NCBI GenBank assembly: GCA_963854835.1 | Contig: OY978529.1 | Location: 5,800,501 to 5,864,500, forward strand | Length of the DNA: 64,000 nucleotides | Direction of reading: 5' to 3' | DNA from: Megamerina dolium | Taxonomy: Eukaryota; Arthropoda; Insecta; Diptera; Megamerinidae | In this document: piece after piece, positions 54,459-64,000 of the stretch | Layout: each line of letters starts with the position of its first letter | Position numbering within the stretch: position 1 is the stretch's first letter | Made by a program: the position numbers and the translations under genes | Notes under the pieces: generated by a model | The model's input: the letters and a program-made list of their open reading frames with translations, nothing else | Databases searched by the model: none | What the model was told of the DNA's origin: nothing

Positions 54459-55381
54459 ACAGAGTAAAACAAATGCTTAACGTTGAAAAGTTTTAATTAG
54501 TTTAGTTGATTCCTAATTTTTCCCCAATATTATGAGGTCCTACAATTGTAGAGTAATGACGAAAGGAAAGGAAACACAGAAGGAGCAGAGCAGGCCCAGC
54601 AGCCCCCTGATTTATGCCTGATCCTTCTTGTACAGTAGTTATATGACCGGGCAGCTAGGTATAAACTGCACAAAATTTTTTAATTACGTCTTATTAAGAG
54701 CTTCAGTTTACGGAGCCTTATTGACTCAGGTGTTGGCTGTTGACTGTGTTCAGGTTTGAGTGATGATCTTGTCTTTAAGACTCCGGAGACTCCAGCGATG
54801 AACTTAAGCTTAGACGTCGGTCTAAGGGTCCTTGGTGACCGGCAGCGATGTGAATGCTCACCATTCCATCAACAGAGAGGTAAGGTACTTTAGGAAGTAT
54901 CGATTCATTCATCACAAATAGAACATTTATTTAGCAGACTTACAAGAATCTTCATCAGGCTTTCAAAATGCCTTTCCTTTAAAACGACCTCGCATCATAG
55001 TGGGCACCGAGACTTAGGGAACTAAGAGAGAAGCAAATAAAGCTTTACAATTGTGCCAAATTCACGAGAGAGAGGGAGAGAAAGAGAAAAAGTACTGACT
55101 AGGACGAGTATCGTCACAACTTCAATATTTCAAAGGAGAGATTCAGAAGGCACAGAAGAATTCATTGGCTATATGACTGTCAGGGTCTAAAAAGGGAACG
55201 AGCGAAACCTAAAGGCTTCGAAAAATTCTATCTAAGAACCCGTTTACATCAGGATTTGTGGTAAAGTCAGATGCACTTTGGACTGCGAGCTGTAATGAGT
55301 CATAGAGAGGTCCATACGCAATATTTACGAGCAACGAGAGATCATCTCTCTTCATTATTTCTGCCTTTGAGTTTTCTTGGT
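54459..55381. other. Gene-free stretch
   Basis: No gene. A GA-rich block lies at 55063-55092. Nothing else is recognised. Confidence 0.5.
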
Positions 55382-55678
55382 GGGTGCCATGCTCAGTGGT
55401 TAGTGCGTTGGCCTTTTCATCTTTAAGGTCGTGGGTTCAATCCCCGACTGCAATTTTGGCAATTTTTCCGGCTGCAACAATTTGCCAAAAATACTTCTTA
55501 AAAGAGCTTTGTGACAGAACTAAGTTAAAGTGACGTCACAAGAGTTCTGCCATTCGGAACCGGCTGTCCAAACGCACAACAGTATTGGAAGGGAAGCTCG
55601 TTGATATCACAATGGGCCTTTCTGCCCTAAGTGTGTCCTCTCAGAGAGAGGGCAGCCGCATAATCTAACATCTAACTT
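55382..55678 (+). mobile_element. SINE, tail type B, internally shortened
   Basis: Head gggtgccatgctcagtgg (A box with one base missing) and B box ggttcaatccc. The linker is deleted (gactgcaattttggcaattt), then the body and tail B (gatatcacaatgggcctttc, gtgtcctctcagagagaggg, cagccgcataatctaaca). No clear TSD. Confidence 0.87.
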
Positions 55679-57355
55679 TGGTTTCGTGAAGTTTTTAGAT
55701 TTTTTTTTTCTATTTTAATGATAGATTTTTGTGTTTTTTTTGGATTTTGTCCAATTTCCATTAATTTCTTGACCGGAAAATCACTCAAGAATATAGCGGT
55801 AAAGATTATGACTGTTTACAAGACCATAATGCCATGCATGCCAGTTTGCTATGTTTTTTGGATTCTTTAATTGAGTGCCCCACAATTTCTAACGCCAAAA
55901 AATTGAGTTCAACATTGTTTAATCGAAACTTTATTATTTTGTATATTCTTTTAATTCCTTTGACCACTATTTCTTTATATGTAGCAGCCATAAGCCATAC
56001 ACATGTCCATGGACATATTTATGTATGTATTTTTGACACTTTGCGGCTTTACCAGCTGTGCGATTTAAGTGAGTGAAAAACTCCAAAAATTACATACGTA
56101 ATCACATACATACACACACACACATATGCACACACCATCAACACTCTCCACGAAGATATGGATGCCACAGTAGCAGTAGCATTTGCGAATGACAACTGCC
56201 ATCTGCCTGCAACATCATACCATCATCAACAACAACAGCAACAACAATGGTGGTCTTAACTCTTTCAGTCTGCCAGGAAGAGAAAAACGAAAATGTTATT
56301 TAAACACCAAATGTGGTCCAAGAAAGCAGCATGCTGGCAAAGCAAAGCGAGTCGAGGCGACTGCTGATGATGGCAACTTCAAGCTCAATTCGTTTTATTT
56401 CGCATTGTGAGTGTGTGTGTGCGTGTGTGTGTGTGTTTGAGTAAGCGCGAATAAATAACAACAACAACAACAGCGATGTGACAGATTGTTTGTGTGTGAA
56501 TGTGTGCGTTTTGGAGAGTGTACGAGTATGTGACTTCTGCCTGAGGATTCATGCGATGGACTCATTTTGCTTTCATTTTCATTTATTTTTGTTTTAGTTT
56601 TTGTCTTTGTATTCCATTTAAATGGCAACAAAAAAGTTTAGCTCTTTTTTGTTTTTGCTACGCTTTTGCTTTCCCTCAAAAGGAATTAATTTCCAACTGT
56701 GTGTGTGTGTGTGTGTGTGTATGATAGTTTTTCCTTTCATACATCTATGCATCTATGTATATGCGAATATGAATATGGATGGATGAGTGTGTGTGTGTGT
56801 GCTCGTGTGAGTGTCTGATTGTGCTCACATATGCGCATTAAGATCCAAAGTATTGTATTTAATTTCTATTTATTTCATATATGATTTCCTTGCATTCGAA
56901 AAACTACTTTTTGTCGTCCCCTTTGACGGGACTAGTATTTCATAGCATTATTTCAAATAATATTGAGATAGAAACGGAATAATATCTAATGATGAGGAGT
57001 TATGCAATTCGACAAGAAAAGAGTTTCTAAATTGTGAAAATGCTCATAGAGTACATAGTGGGAATATGATATGAACAATATGTGGAGGGTACATATGTAC
57101 ATACGCTCAGATGTATCTACCTGCTTACAAATATATGTGTTGGTCGTGCTTGAAGTGTGTGATTTATTTAATTATCCGACTATCGTCTGAGGGTATTACA
57201 AATAATCTAAATGACAAACTGAGCGTTCGGGAACTGGTTCGGTCGTCATTAGACAGATTCTATGTTTAAAAGTTTTCGAATATGTAATAAGTATTTGGAG
57301 AAAATAAAATTACAATTCTATATCTAAGGGTTATTATATTGTGACGCCTCATTTT
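55679..57355. other. Gene-free stretch with microsatellites
   Basis: No gene. Simple repeats: (CAA)n-like at 56228-56246, (GT)n at 56410-56437 and 56699-56721, shorter (GT)n at 56788-56801, CAA at 56456-56471. Confidence 0.6.
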
Positions 57356-58920
57356 TATACCCTGCATAATGCAATATGCATGGTATATTCATTTCGGTCA
57401 GATGTTTGTGTCCACTTGAAGGAATCTCCGGAGATATAGACATGGATATATATTCGTGATCAGCGTCGATTAAATTTTCGATTTAACGATGTCCGTCCGT
57501 CCGTCCGTCCGTCCGTCTGTCTGTCACCTGGCTGGTTCGCACGATAACTTGAGTAAATATTGAGCTATTTCGATGAAATTTGGCATAAGTAATCTATGAT
57601 CCAAGGGTACGGAGGGGATTGATATTGGGCATGATCGGTCAATAACCACGCCCACACCAAGCATTCAAAGCGACTAACCTCGAAATTTTCAAAATCTTTA
57701 ACTTGCTATAACTCACATAATATACCACTTGGGACAACAATATTTTGCACATAGAGTTACATTATACTACTATATAACCTCGCCAAAAGTGGGTGAGCCA
57801 CGCCTACTTTCTAGCGTAGCTCCCATACAAAGTGTCTGTACTTCTTTTAAATTGAAACTGCTGTAACTTCTACAATCTTCTGTCTAGAATAACCATAATT
57901 GACACTTAGATTAACACGGCAGTCAGAAATAACACGGCAGAAAATCAATGTGCCACGCCCACTCCTTTTTGGGTCTCCCATACAAAGTTGCGGAAATTAA
58001 AAAAAATGTTACCGGTTATAACTTGCAAACTATTCAGCGTAGAATAACGAGATTTAAGGTGTGGATTAGTATTGTACGAGCAACTAGGCTCACAGAAAAT
58101 GGGCGCACCACGCCCAGTGTTTATCGTAGCCCCCATACAAATTTTAAATTGAAACAGCTGTAACTTCGGCAATCTTCTGTCTAGAATAACCATAATTGAC
58201 ACTTAAATTAATATCGTAGTCGGCAAAAATCTGGCAGAAAATCAGTGTGCCACGCCCACTCCTTCATGGGTCTCCCATACAAAGTCGAGTGAATTAAACT
58301 AAAATTTTAAGCTCCATAGCTTACAAACCATTTAGCCTAGGACAACGAGACTTAGGGTATGGAATAGTATTGTACGAGCAACTAGGCTCACAGAAAATGG
58401 GCGCACCACGCCCAGTGCTTATCGTAGCCCCCATACAAATTTTAAATTGAAACAGCTGTAACTTAGGCAATCTTATGTCTACAATAACCATAATTGACTC
58501 TTAAATTAATATCGTAGTCGGAAATAATCTGGCGAAAAATCTGCGTACCACGCCCACTTCTTATTGGGACTCCCATACAAAGTTGAGGAAATTAAACAAA
58601 AATGTTAACCACCATAACTTAGAAACTATTCAACGTAGGACACCAAATTTAAGGTGTGGATTAACATTGAAAAATTAATTGGATTTACTAGAAAGTGGTA
58701 AGCCACGCCCACTTTTTATATAGCTCCCATACTAAGCCTCGGAATTATCTTAAAATCCTTTTACTTCGTCAAAGTCAACCATATTTCGGGTGTAAATTAG
58801 TAGTATATGCAAAAATTGTTTCTCGAAAAGTGGAAATAAAAGAAAAGTTGGATATTCGAGTAAACTTTTTATATACAAATCTACATATGCAGGGTATAGT
58901 TTGGTCGGCCCCAGCCGACT
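57356..58920. mobile_element. 1.5-kb repeat with 13-bp TIRs and internal 298-bp tandem units
   Basis: Perfect 13-bp terminal inverted repeats tataccctgcata (57356-57368; inverted at 58886-58898). Just beyond the right one, gtcggccccagccgac (58904-58919) forms a 6-bp stem. Inside are a (GTCC)n tract (57490-57520) and about three tandem units. The landmark ctgtaactt recurs at 57861, 58158 and 58456 (297-298 bp apart), as do ccacgccca and ctcccatacaaa. No open frame with a motif is seen. Repeats with this TATACCCTGCA / CCACGCCCAC style are widespread in flies; the class is unknown to me. Confidence 0.7.
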
Positions 58921-58989
58921 GTAAGGAGATTTTTTTCATACAAATCGATAACCCATATACATATAGTCACATAAAAATTGATATATATA

Positions 58990-59235
58990 TAAGATAAAAT
59001 GCATTGTGCCATGAAGTTCACAAAGCAACAACAACTAATAAATAAAACATAATTGCTTTGTGCGGCATAATTCTCAAATGATTTATAATCGAAGAGCAAT
59101 AAGGCAAGATCAAATAACAATTTAAACCTCTTGCTGAGCCCAGCGACAGAAGATAAGTAATACTATTAGCAATTGCTTTAGAGAGTATAAGCGATATCTA
59201 GTGCAAATAACGGAACTTTTAATAGATATCACGTG
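58990..59235 (+). repeat. Direct repeat left of the mariner (unit 1)
   Basis: Starts aaaatgcattgtgccatgaa, with gctttgtgcggcataattct and tgatttataatcgaagagca, and ends taatagatatcacg. It matches 60444-60655 on the same strand. It carries about 45 bp more (cctcttgctgagcccagcga...) than unit 2. Confidence 0.85.
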
Positions 59236-59237
59236 TA

Positions 59238-60435
59238 GTGAAAAGAAATCCATTATTTTTCCACTAGATGGCTTTAGTAATCTGTATCTCGCGTTATATA
59301 AGTGCGATCGGGTTACGCTAGATGGCATTAGAAAGATAGGATTTCGTACTAAATGAACTTTTCAGGCAGTTTTGTGATTGCTTGACTCAGTATTGTTTGA
59401 GCACGTGTTAAAGATGGACACCAGTAAAGGGAAAATACGAAATAATTTACAGTTTTTCTTCGATAAAGGCGAAAATGCAAGACAGGCAGCTGAAAATGTG
59501 GAATGTGTGTGTTTATGGTCCTGATACTGTAACAGGCGATTCCGCTCCGGTAATTTTGATGTCAAAGATGCACAACGCTCTGGAAGGACAATTGTCGAAA
59601 ATATCGATAAAATAATGGAAATCGTCAAGTCTGACAGTCATTTGGAAGAATTTAAATAAGGCTGGATACAAAAAGAAGCTCGACATATGGGTGCCACCAG
59701 AGTTAACGCAAAAAAAACCTCATGGACCGGATTTCCATCTGCGAATTGCTGCTGAATCACAATAAAATCGATCCATTTATAAAGCGGATTGTTATTGGTG
59801 ATGAGAAGTGGCTCACTTACGACAACTTCAAGCGAAAACGGTCGTGGTCGAATCGCGGTGAGCCGGTGCAAACGGTGGCCAAGCCAGAATTGACGGTCAG
59901 GAAGGTTTTGCTATATGTTTGGTGGGATTGGCAGGCAATCATCTACTATGAGCTGCTCCCCTACGGCCAAACTCTTAATTCGGACCTGTACTGTCAACAA
60001 TTGGACTGTCTGAAGGAAGCAATCGCCCAGAAGCGGCCAGCTTTGGCCAATAGGAGAGGAATTGTGTTTCATCAGGACAACGCCAGGCGACACACATCGA
60101 TAGTGACTCGCCAGAAGCTCCGGGCGCTTGGTTGGGAGGTTCTTATGCATCCACTTTATAGTCCGGACCTGGCACGAAGTGATTACTACCTGTTCTTGTC
60201 TGGGGCGAATGATTTTGCTGGTGAAAAATTCGTCTCAATAGAAGCTTGTGAAAATCGACTGTCCCAGTTTTTGTCAATTGGGACAAGGGTTTCTATGAGA
60301 GTGGCATTATGAAATTACCTTCAAAATGCCAACAAATTATCGAACAAAACGGTGCATATTTGACCTAAATCGGATTATTCTAACTATGTTAAATAAAACC
60401 TTCAATTTAATGCAAAAATAATGCATTTCTTTTAC
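59238..60435 (+). mobile_element. Mellifera-like mariner (DD34D), full span
   Basis: Left end gtgaaaagaaatccattatt (TA at 59236-59237) and right end rc(gtaaaagaaatgcattat) closing at 60435 (TA at 60436-60437). The 1198-bp span is close to full length. It sits at the junction of two direct copies of a flanking segment (58990-59235, 60444-60655). It is the most readable member of the family that also includes 474-913 and 42966-44150. Confidence 0.93.
59414..60367 (+). pseudogene. Mellifera-like mariner transposase, frameshifted
   Basis: ATG at 59414 (MDTSKGKIRNNLQFFFDKGENA). A small deletion and shift disrupt the N-terminal half. From 59722 to 60312 a continuous frame covers GDEKWLTYDNFKRKRSWSNRGEP (first D), KVLLYVWWDWQAIIYYELLPYGQTLNSDLYCQQL, ALANRRGIVFHQDNARRHTS (second D) and LGWEVLMHPLYSPDLARSDYYLF (third D). 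I count 34 residues between the second and third D. The C-terminal helix is frameshifted near 60280; the family's usual stop would fall at 60365. The catalytic core is intact in one frame; the DNA-binding half is not. Confidence 0.92.
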
Positions 60436-60443
60436 TAGACCTT

Positions 60444-60655
60444 ATATAAGAGAGAATGCATTGTGCCATGAAGTTCGAAAAACAACAACAACCAATTAAT
60501 CAAACATAAATGCTTTGTGCGGCATAATTCTCAAATGATTTATAATCGCAGAGCAATAAGGCGAGATCGAATAAGAATTTAAACTTATTGCTTTAGAGAG
60601 TCAAAAGCGAGATCTAGCGCAAATAATGCAACGTCTAATAGATATATTGCGTCTA
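60444..60655 (+). repeat. Direct repeat right of the mariner (unit 2)
   Basis: Starts agagaatgcattgtgccatg and ends taatagatatattgcg, in the same order as unit 1 at 58990-59235 but shorter by about 45 bp and with scattered differences. Confidence 0.85.
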
Positions 60656-60660
60656 TAATT

Positions 60661-61049
60661 AAATATAAGGTAATCGTTAAAAGGTTGTTATATTTAAAAT
60701 ACCGAAAATCTGAGCGTAGACCAGTTACTGGTGGAAAAGAAAAAGAAAAACTCAACTTTCAATCGAAAGACATTGCAGCATTGGTATGAATAAGATATTG
60801 ATAGAAATAAAGACAAATGGAAGGATATACTCGTAATTCATATTCTTTGTATTTTTTGTAGAAATCAATCAGTGCTAAAATATGGGGAAATTATTGGTCA
60901 CCAGCGAATGATTGATTTCAAGATATCAGGCAATATAAAACAATACGAAGGCAGCAAAATGCAGACAGTGATTAAGCTGCGTCTATATTGCATTTCTCTT
61001 TATTTTGTTTATTTTTTCGCTTAAATATTTTGTCATAATTATGGACAAA
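60661..61049. other. Gene-free stretch
   Basis: No gene or repeat recognised. Confidence 0.5.
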
Positions 61050-61170
61050 GGATTATTATTATCGTTGGGGGGATGTTGCACCGCGACCTATAAGATATAT
61101 TGTGTCCCCTTCGCGGAGCTAGAGTGTGTCTCTTAGCCCAGTTCCCAGTTCCCTGGACAAAGCGTAAAAG
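61050..61170 (-). mobile_element. (TAA)n-tailed RNase H LINE 3' end, copy 5
   Basis: The reverse complement reads ...GLRDTL-stop, then gggacacaatatatcttata, ggtcgcggtgcaacatcccc and a short (TAA)n (seen as ttattattatc at 61052-61061). It shares the end cttataggtcgcggtgc with copy 2 (21830-22280). Only about 120 bp remain. Confidence 0.7.
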
Positions 61171-61850
61171 CGTTCAAAAATTCGTGAAAATATCTCAATA
61201 GCCATTAGATGGGTAAAATATACGATCGATACATACCTATCTCCTACCTCCATCCTTAGAGGGACTTCCCTACGAATGATTATGTTTTTATAGCATTCTC
61301 TCATAGCTTCCAGAGTGCTCAAACATGGATCGAACACACGATCCACTGATTTTAGTTACCTGACATTTTTCTTGAATACATTCGTAGCTTCTTAGGGAGG
61401 CTCAACTAGAAAAACCAACCTAAAACCACCTGAAAATCGACCAGCGACCTCATAATTGTTCCACAACTTGGGAAATCTCCCAACAAAATGGATGTTTTTT
61501 AAGTGTATTTAGGAGAAAAATTATGACGCAAAAATTAATGGGATCGGTCACACAGATATACGCGCAAATCATGGGTAATTATGATATATTTTGTCAATTT
61601 TCTGATTCTTTTCATTTCATTTTGTGGGGATGGCCTTCTAAAGATAGAAAAAAAATAGAATATTTTTATAAAAGATGTTGAGTAGTAAAAATGATTGGGT
61701 CGTCATCATTTGATCTCTCTGAGAGCACTCGAAGAGCAATGGGAGTAAAATGTTTAAAATGTTAATTTTGAATGGCATCCCTTCTAAGGGATAAAGATAC
61801 TTGGTAAATATCAGGTCAAGTAAAGACTAATGTGGTTTTCTTTTTGTTAA
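61171..61850. repeat. Opposed monomers of the 145-180-bp family
   Basis: 61195-61470 carries plus-strand cores (cctccatccttagagggact at 61247, cttcttagggaggctcaact at 61388). From about 61500 the signatures are on the minus strand (attaatgggatcggtcaca at 61535, gatggccttctaaagataga at 61629, gcatcccttctaagggataa at 61776). The two halves form opposed arms. Confidence 0.55.
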
Positions 61851-61904
61851 ATTGTGTTGTTTTTCATGTTTTCGATAAACAGAATTAATCACAGTACAGG
61901 CCAT

Positions 61905-62440
61905 TGTTATTGATCACCACGTTTCGGATGGGAAGCTATCTTCTTAGAACGCCTATTGGTTCTGACCGAGACCGAGAGAGCTTTGAAGCGACCGTAACAA
62001 ATGGTAGTCTCAAGGAGTAACATCAACGATGTATGGTCAATGGACCAAAATATCTTAACAAAGCTTGCTGGGTCATCAAAGTCGTGTGTAGATTCGCATT
62101 GTCTCGCGGAAAGATCCAACAATTCTGGTTGCCTTTGCTTGATAACTTTGTTCAATTTGGAGTTGGAGTTCTACATCGATCTTTGGTTCAGGCTGGATCA
62201 GCTCATAATGGATGTCTCTCTTTCATTTCCTCCATAAACACCTTCTTATTCGTCAATTCTGGCTTTGGATTTGTTTCTGGTTCATCTCATTGTCTCTTCC
62301 ATGACTGTTTTTGCTGCACATTACCGCTCGTGGACCATCGCCGGTGACCATTAAATTTTTAAAAGTTGCATGTTGCAAAGCATTGGCAAATGCGGTCGAG
62401 TACATTTCTTCCATACAGTTCATGACGGCACCCACTCATT
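61905..62440 (-). mobile_element. DD34D mariner relic
   Basis: In shifted minus-strand frames: VTGDGPRAV (first D region, decayed), KRDIHYELIQPEPKIDVELQLQ (usually GxIYYELL..GQTIDSELYxQQ), VIKQRQPELLD, PRDNANLHTTLMTQQALLRYFG (second D region, HQDNARPHT), PYIVDVTP-stop-DYHLLRSLQ (third D region SPDLAPSDYHLF). Highly decayed. No TIR is identified. Confidence 0.65.
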
Positions 62441-62650
62441 GAACTTCTGGACGAATCAACACGCCTGAAAATTATTAGAGACATTTTTCTGAGCAATGTG
62501 GATTTTCACCAGTTTTTTAAGGAATTTATTCGACATTGATATTTCTAGAACGAACTTGTTTGAACCAACATTGTGCCACATATGTACTTATATCGTAATG
62601 ATATCTTGCCCATAAACTGCACAAATTTGTTCAGGTGTTAGCGTTTGCTT

Positions 62651-63036
62651 CTGGGTGCCGTATCTCAGAGGTTAGTGCGTTGGCCTTCAGATCTGTAGGT
62701 CGTGGGTTCAATCGGACTGAAGCATAACAAAATTTAATATCGAAAAGATATTTCTTTCGAACGGTAGCCACCTGTCGGCAAGAATTGGAATTTTTTCCGG
62801 CAGTAAGAATTTGCAAAAAATGCTTCTTAAAAGAGCTCTGTGACAAAACTAAGTTAAAGTGATGTCACAAGGGTTCTGCCGTTCGGAAACGGCTAATATA
62901 AGTAGGTCCCTTCTAATGCTGTTCAAATTTAAAACGCACAACAGTATTGGGAGAAAAGCTCAGTGGTATCACAATGGGCCTTTCTGGCCTAAGTGTGTTC
63001 TCTCAGAGAGAGAGAGGGCAGCCATAAAACTTAACC
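62651..63036 (+). mobile_element. SINE, tail type B, with 12-bp TSD
   Basis: Head ctgggtgccgtatctcagag (A box decayed) and a damaged B box (ggttcaatcggac, several C lost). The body is close to full length, with tail B (ggtatcacaatgggcctttc, gtgttctctcagagagagag, cagccataaaacttaacc). TSD tagcgtttgctt (62639-62650) and tagcgtgtgctt (63037-63048), one mismatch. The longest tail-B copy. Confidence 0.92.
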
Positions 63037-64000
63037 TAGCGTGTGCTTTTTTGCGTCTATGGAAGAAAAACTAAGGAATCCCAAATACGTATAGAATCGC
63101 TTATCTCATCTTCGGCACCCATTTGAAGCTGACTCCGTACAGCGCTTTTATTTTAAATTTAACAGTCAATTTTTATATTTTCAAAATATTTAAATACCAT
63201 TTTCTCAAGGTTATGCTAATAATTGCGCTTATTTATTTTCGTACAATGAAAGACTATAATTTGTTGTACTACTTTGGTGAATCGATGTTGAAGCAAATGA
63301 TGATGATAATGAAAATGAAAAATAAATGCATGCATTTTTTCAACAAAATGAGAGGGTGGTTCACAGAGTGAGTCCGAGCGAGGGAGAGAGACGGGGTAGG
63401 GGGAGAGCGATAGAAAGGTGCGAAGTAGAGAGGTAATATTAATTTTCGCACTTATCCTTGCTTTCATTCTTGCTACTACTATTCATTTTGTAGCAAATTA
63501 ATATTTTATTGTTCCGAATATCCGAATATGAATTTTGAATACGAAAATAGGAACAAACGAATGAACGTACGTACTGCGAGTACAAGTATAGTACGTACTT
63601 AATAAAAAGCCAAACAATAAAAGGCAATCTTTGTTTTTCGCACATATTCATTTAAATATGTGCATATGGATGAAAGTAGTAGTAGTAGTAAGCATGTGTG
63701 AATGTCCTTGCTATAAGCAATACCCATCACATACCATACGCATCATCCAGAAGCACCCACATGTGAATACAAAATAAAAGCATGTAGTAAAAGTACGGTC
63801 AGTTCATTGAATGTCCTTAAAAACATTGTGTTTGTACATTTACACATCGATGAGATCTATAAACATTCTGCAGTATGAATATGAAGAAGAGCACATGAGA
63901 TATGTGTGTGTATTTGTATGTAAGGACGTTTTCACAAGAAGGGGTATTTTAAAGATGCTAAATCGGGTTATTAAATTTTGGATGTGAATCAAATTATCAC
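63037..64000. other. Gene-free stretch
   Basis: No gene. A GA-rich block lies at 63366-63432 (gagagagacggggtaggggg and flanks) and (AGT)n at 63675-63690. Otherwise AT-rich without recognisable features. Confidence 0.5.

Noticed and set aside
58990..60655. LTR retrotransposon with 210-245-bp LTRs around a central region
   Set aside because: The centre is a complete mariner with its own TIRs and TA sites. No gag, protease, primer binding site or TG..CA ends are seen. A duplicated segment hit by a mariner explains it better.

Overview
This window is non-coding, repeat-dense nuclear DNA of a brachyceran fly. A tephritid fruit fly is the most likely source. This rests on inference: the DNA is AT-rich, carries the TTG/CAA, CAT/ATG and TATG/CATA microsatellites usual in higher Diptera, and holds many relics of transposons typical of flies. 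These include DD41D mariners (the rosa subfamily, first described from Ceratitis rosa), Mos1-type and other DD34D mariners, and a maT (DD37D) relic. I found no convincing host protein-coding exon, tRNA or rRNA gene. The window is best read as intergenic DNA or part of a giant intron.

Layout. 1-5 kb: a deleted mariner, a maT relic carrying a 151-bp double-hairpin insertion, a DD41D-type fragment, an RTE-type tail, microsatellites and the first (TAA)n-tailed LINE end. 5-13 kb: jockey-like and RNase H LINE scraps, a DD41D element with an internal deletion (7657-8554) and a 344-bp deletion derivative of a second DD41D family (10341-10684). 13-28 kb: a chain of Tc1/mariner elements (13302-14490, 15885-17462, 18814-20104, 20569-21052, 25609-26642, 27127-28330), with SINEs and LINE ends between and inside them. 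28-42 kb: SINEs, a tandemly duplicated LINE end, an array of about eight 145-180-bp monomers, RTE-type remnants, and a mariner-type element with arms of about 175 bp (38179-38848). 42-64 kb: two long mellifera-like mariners, a mariner split by a LINE, an irritans-like mariner, and a 1.5-kb element with 13-bp perfect terminal inverted repeats (TIRs) and a 298-bp internal tandem repeat (57356-58898).

Three kinds of element account for most of the sequence. (1) DNA transposons of the Tc1/mariner superfamily; every transposase is broken by stops, frameshifts or deletions. (2) 5'-truncated LINE ends of at least three types: RNase H-bearing with (TAA)n tails, RTE-like, and jockey-like. (3) A tRNA-derived SINE with A and B boxes, present in about a dozen copies or fragments and with two distinct 3' tails. 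Many copies are nested inside one another and still show target-site duplications, so a relative order of insertion can be read.

The least explained component is a degenerate repeat family made of monomers of about 145-180 bp, joined at several loci to a shared end module. It occurs at a dozen or more places and on both strands, and at two loci as opposed (inverted) arms. I suggest, as inference only, that it is a foldback-like element or a dispersed satellite.
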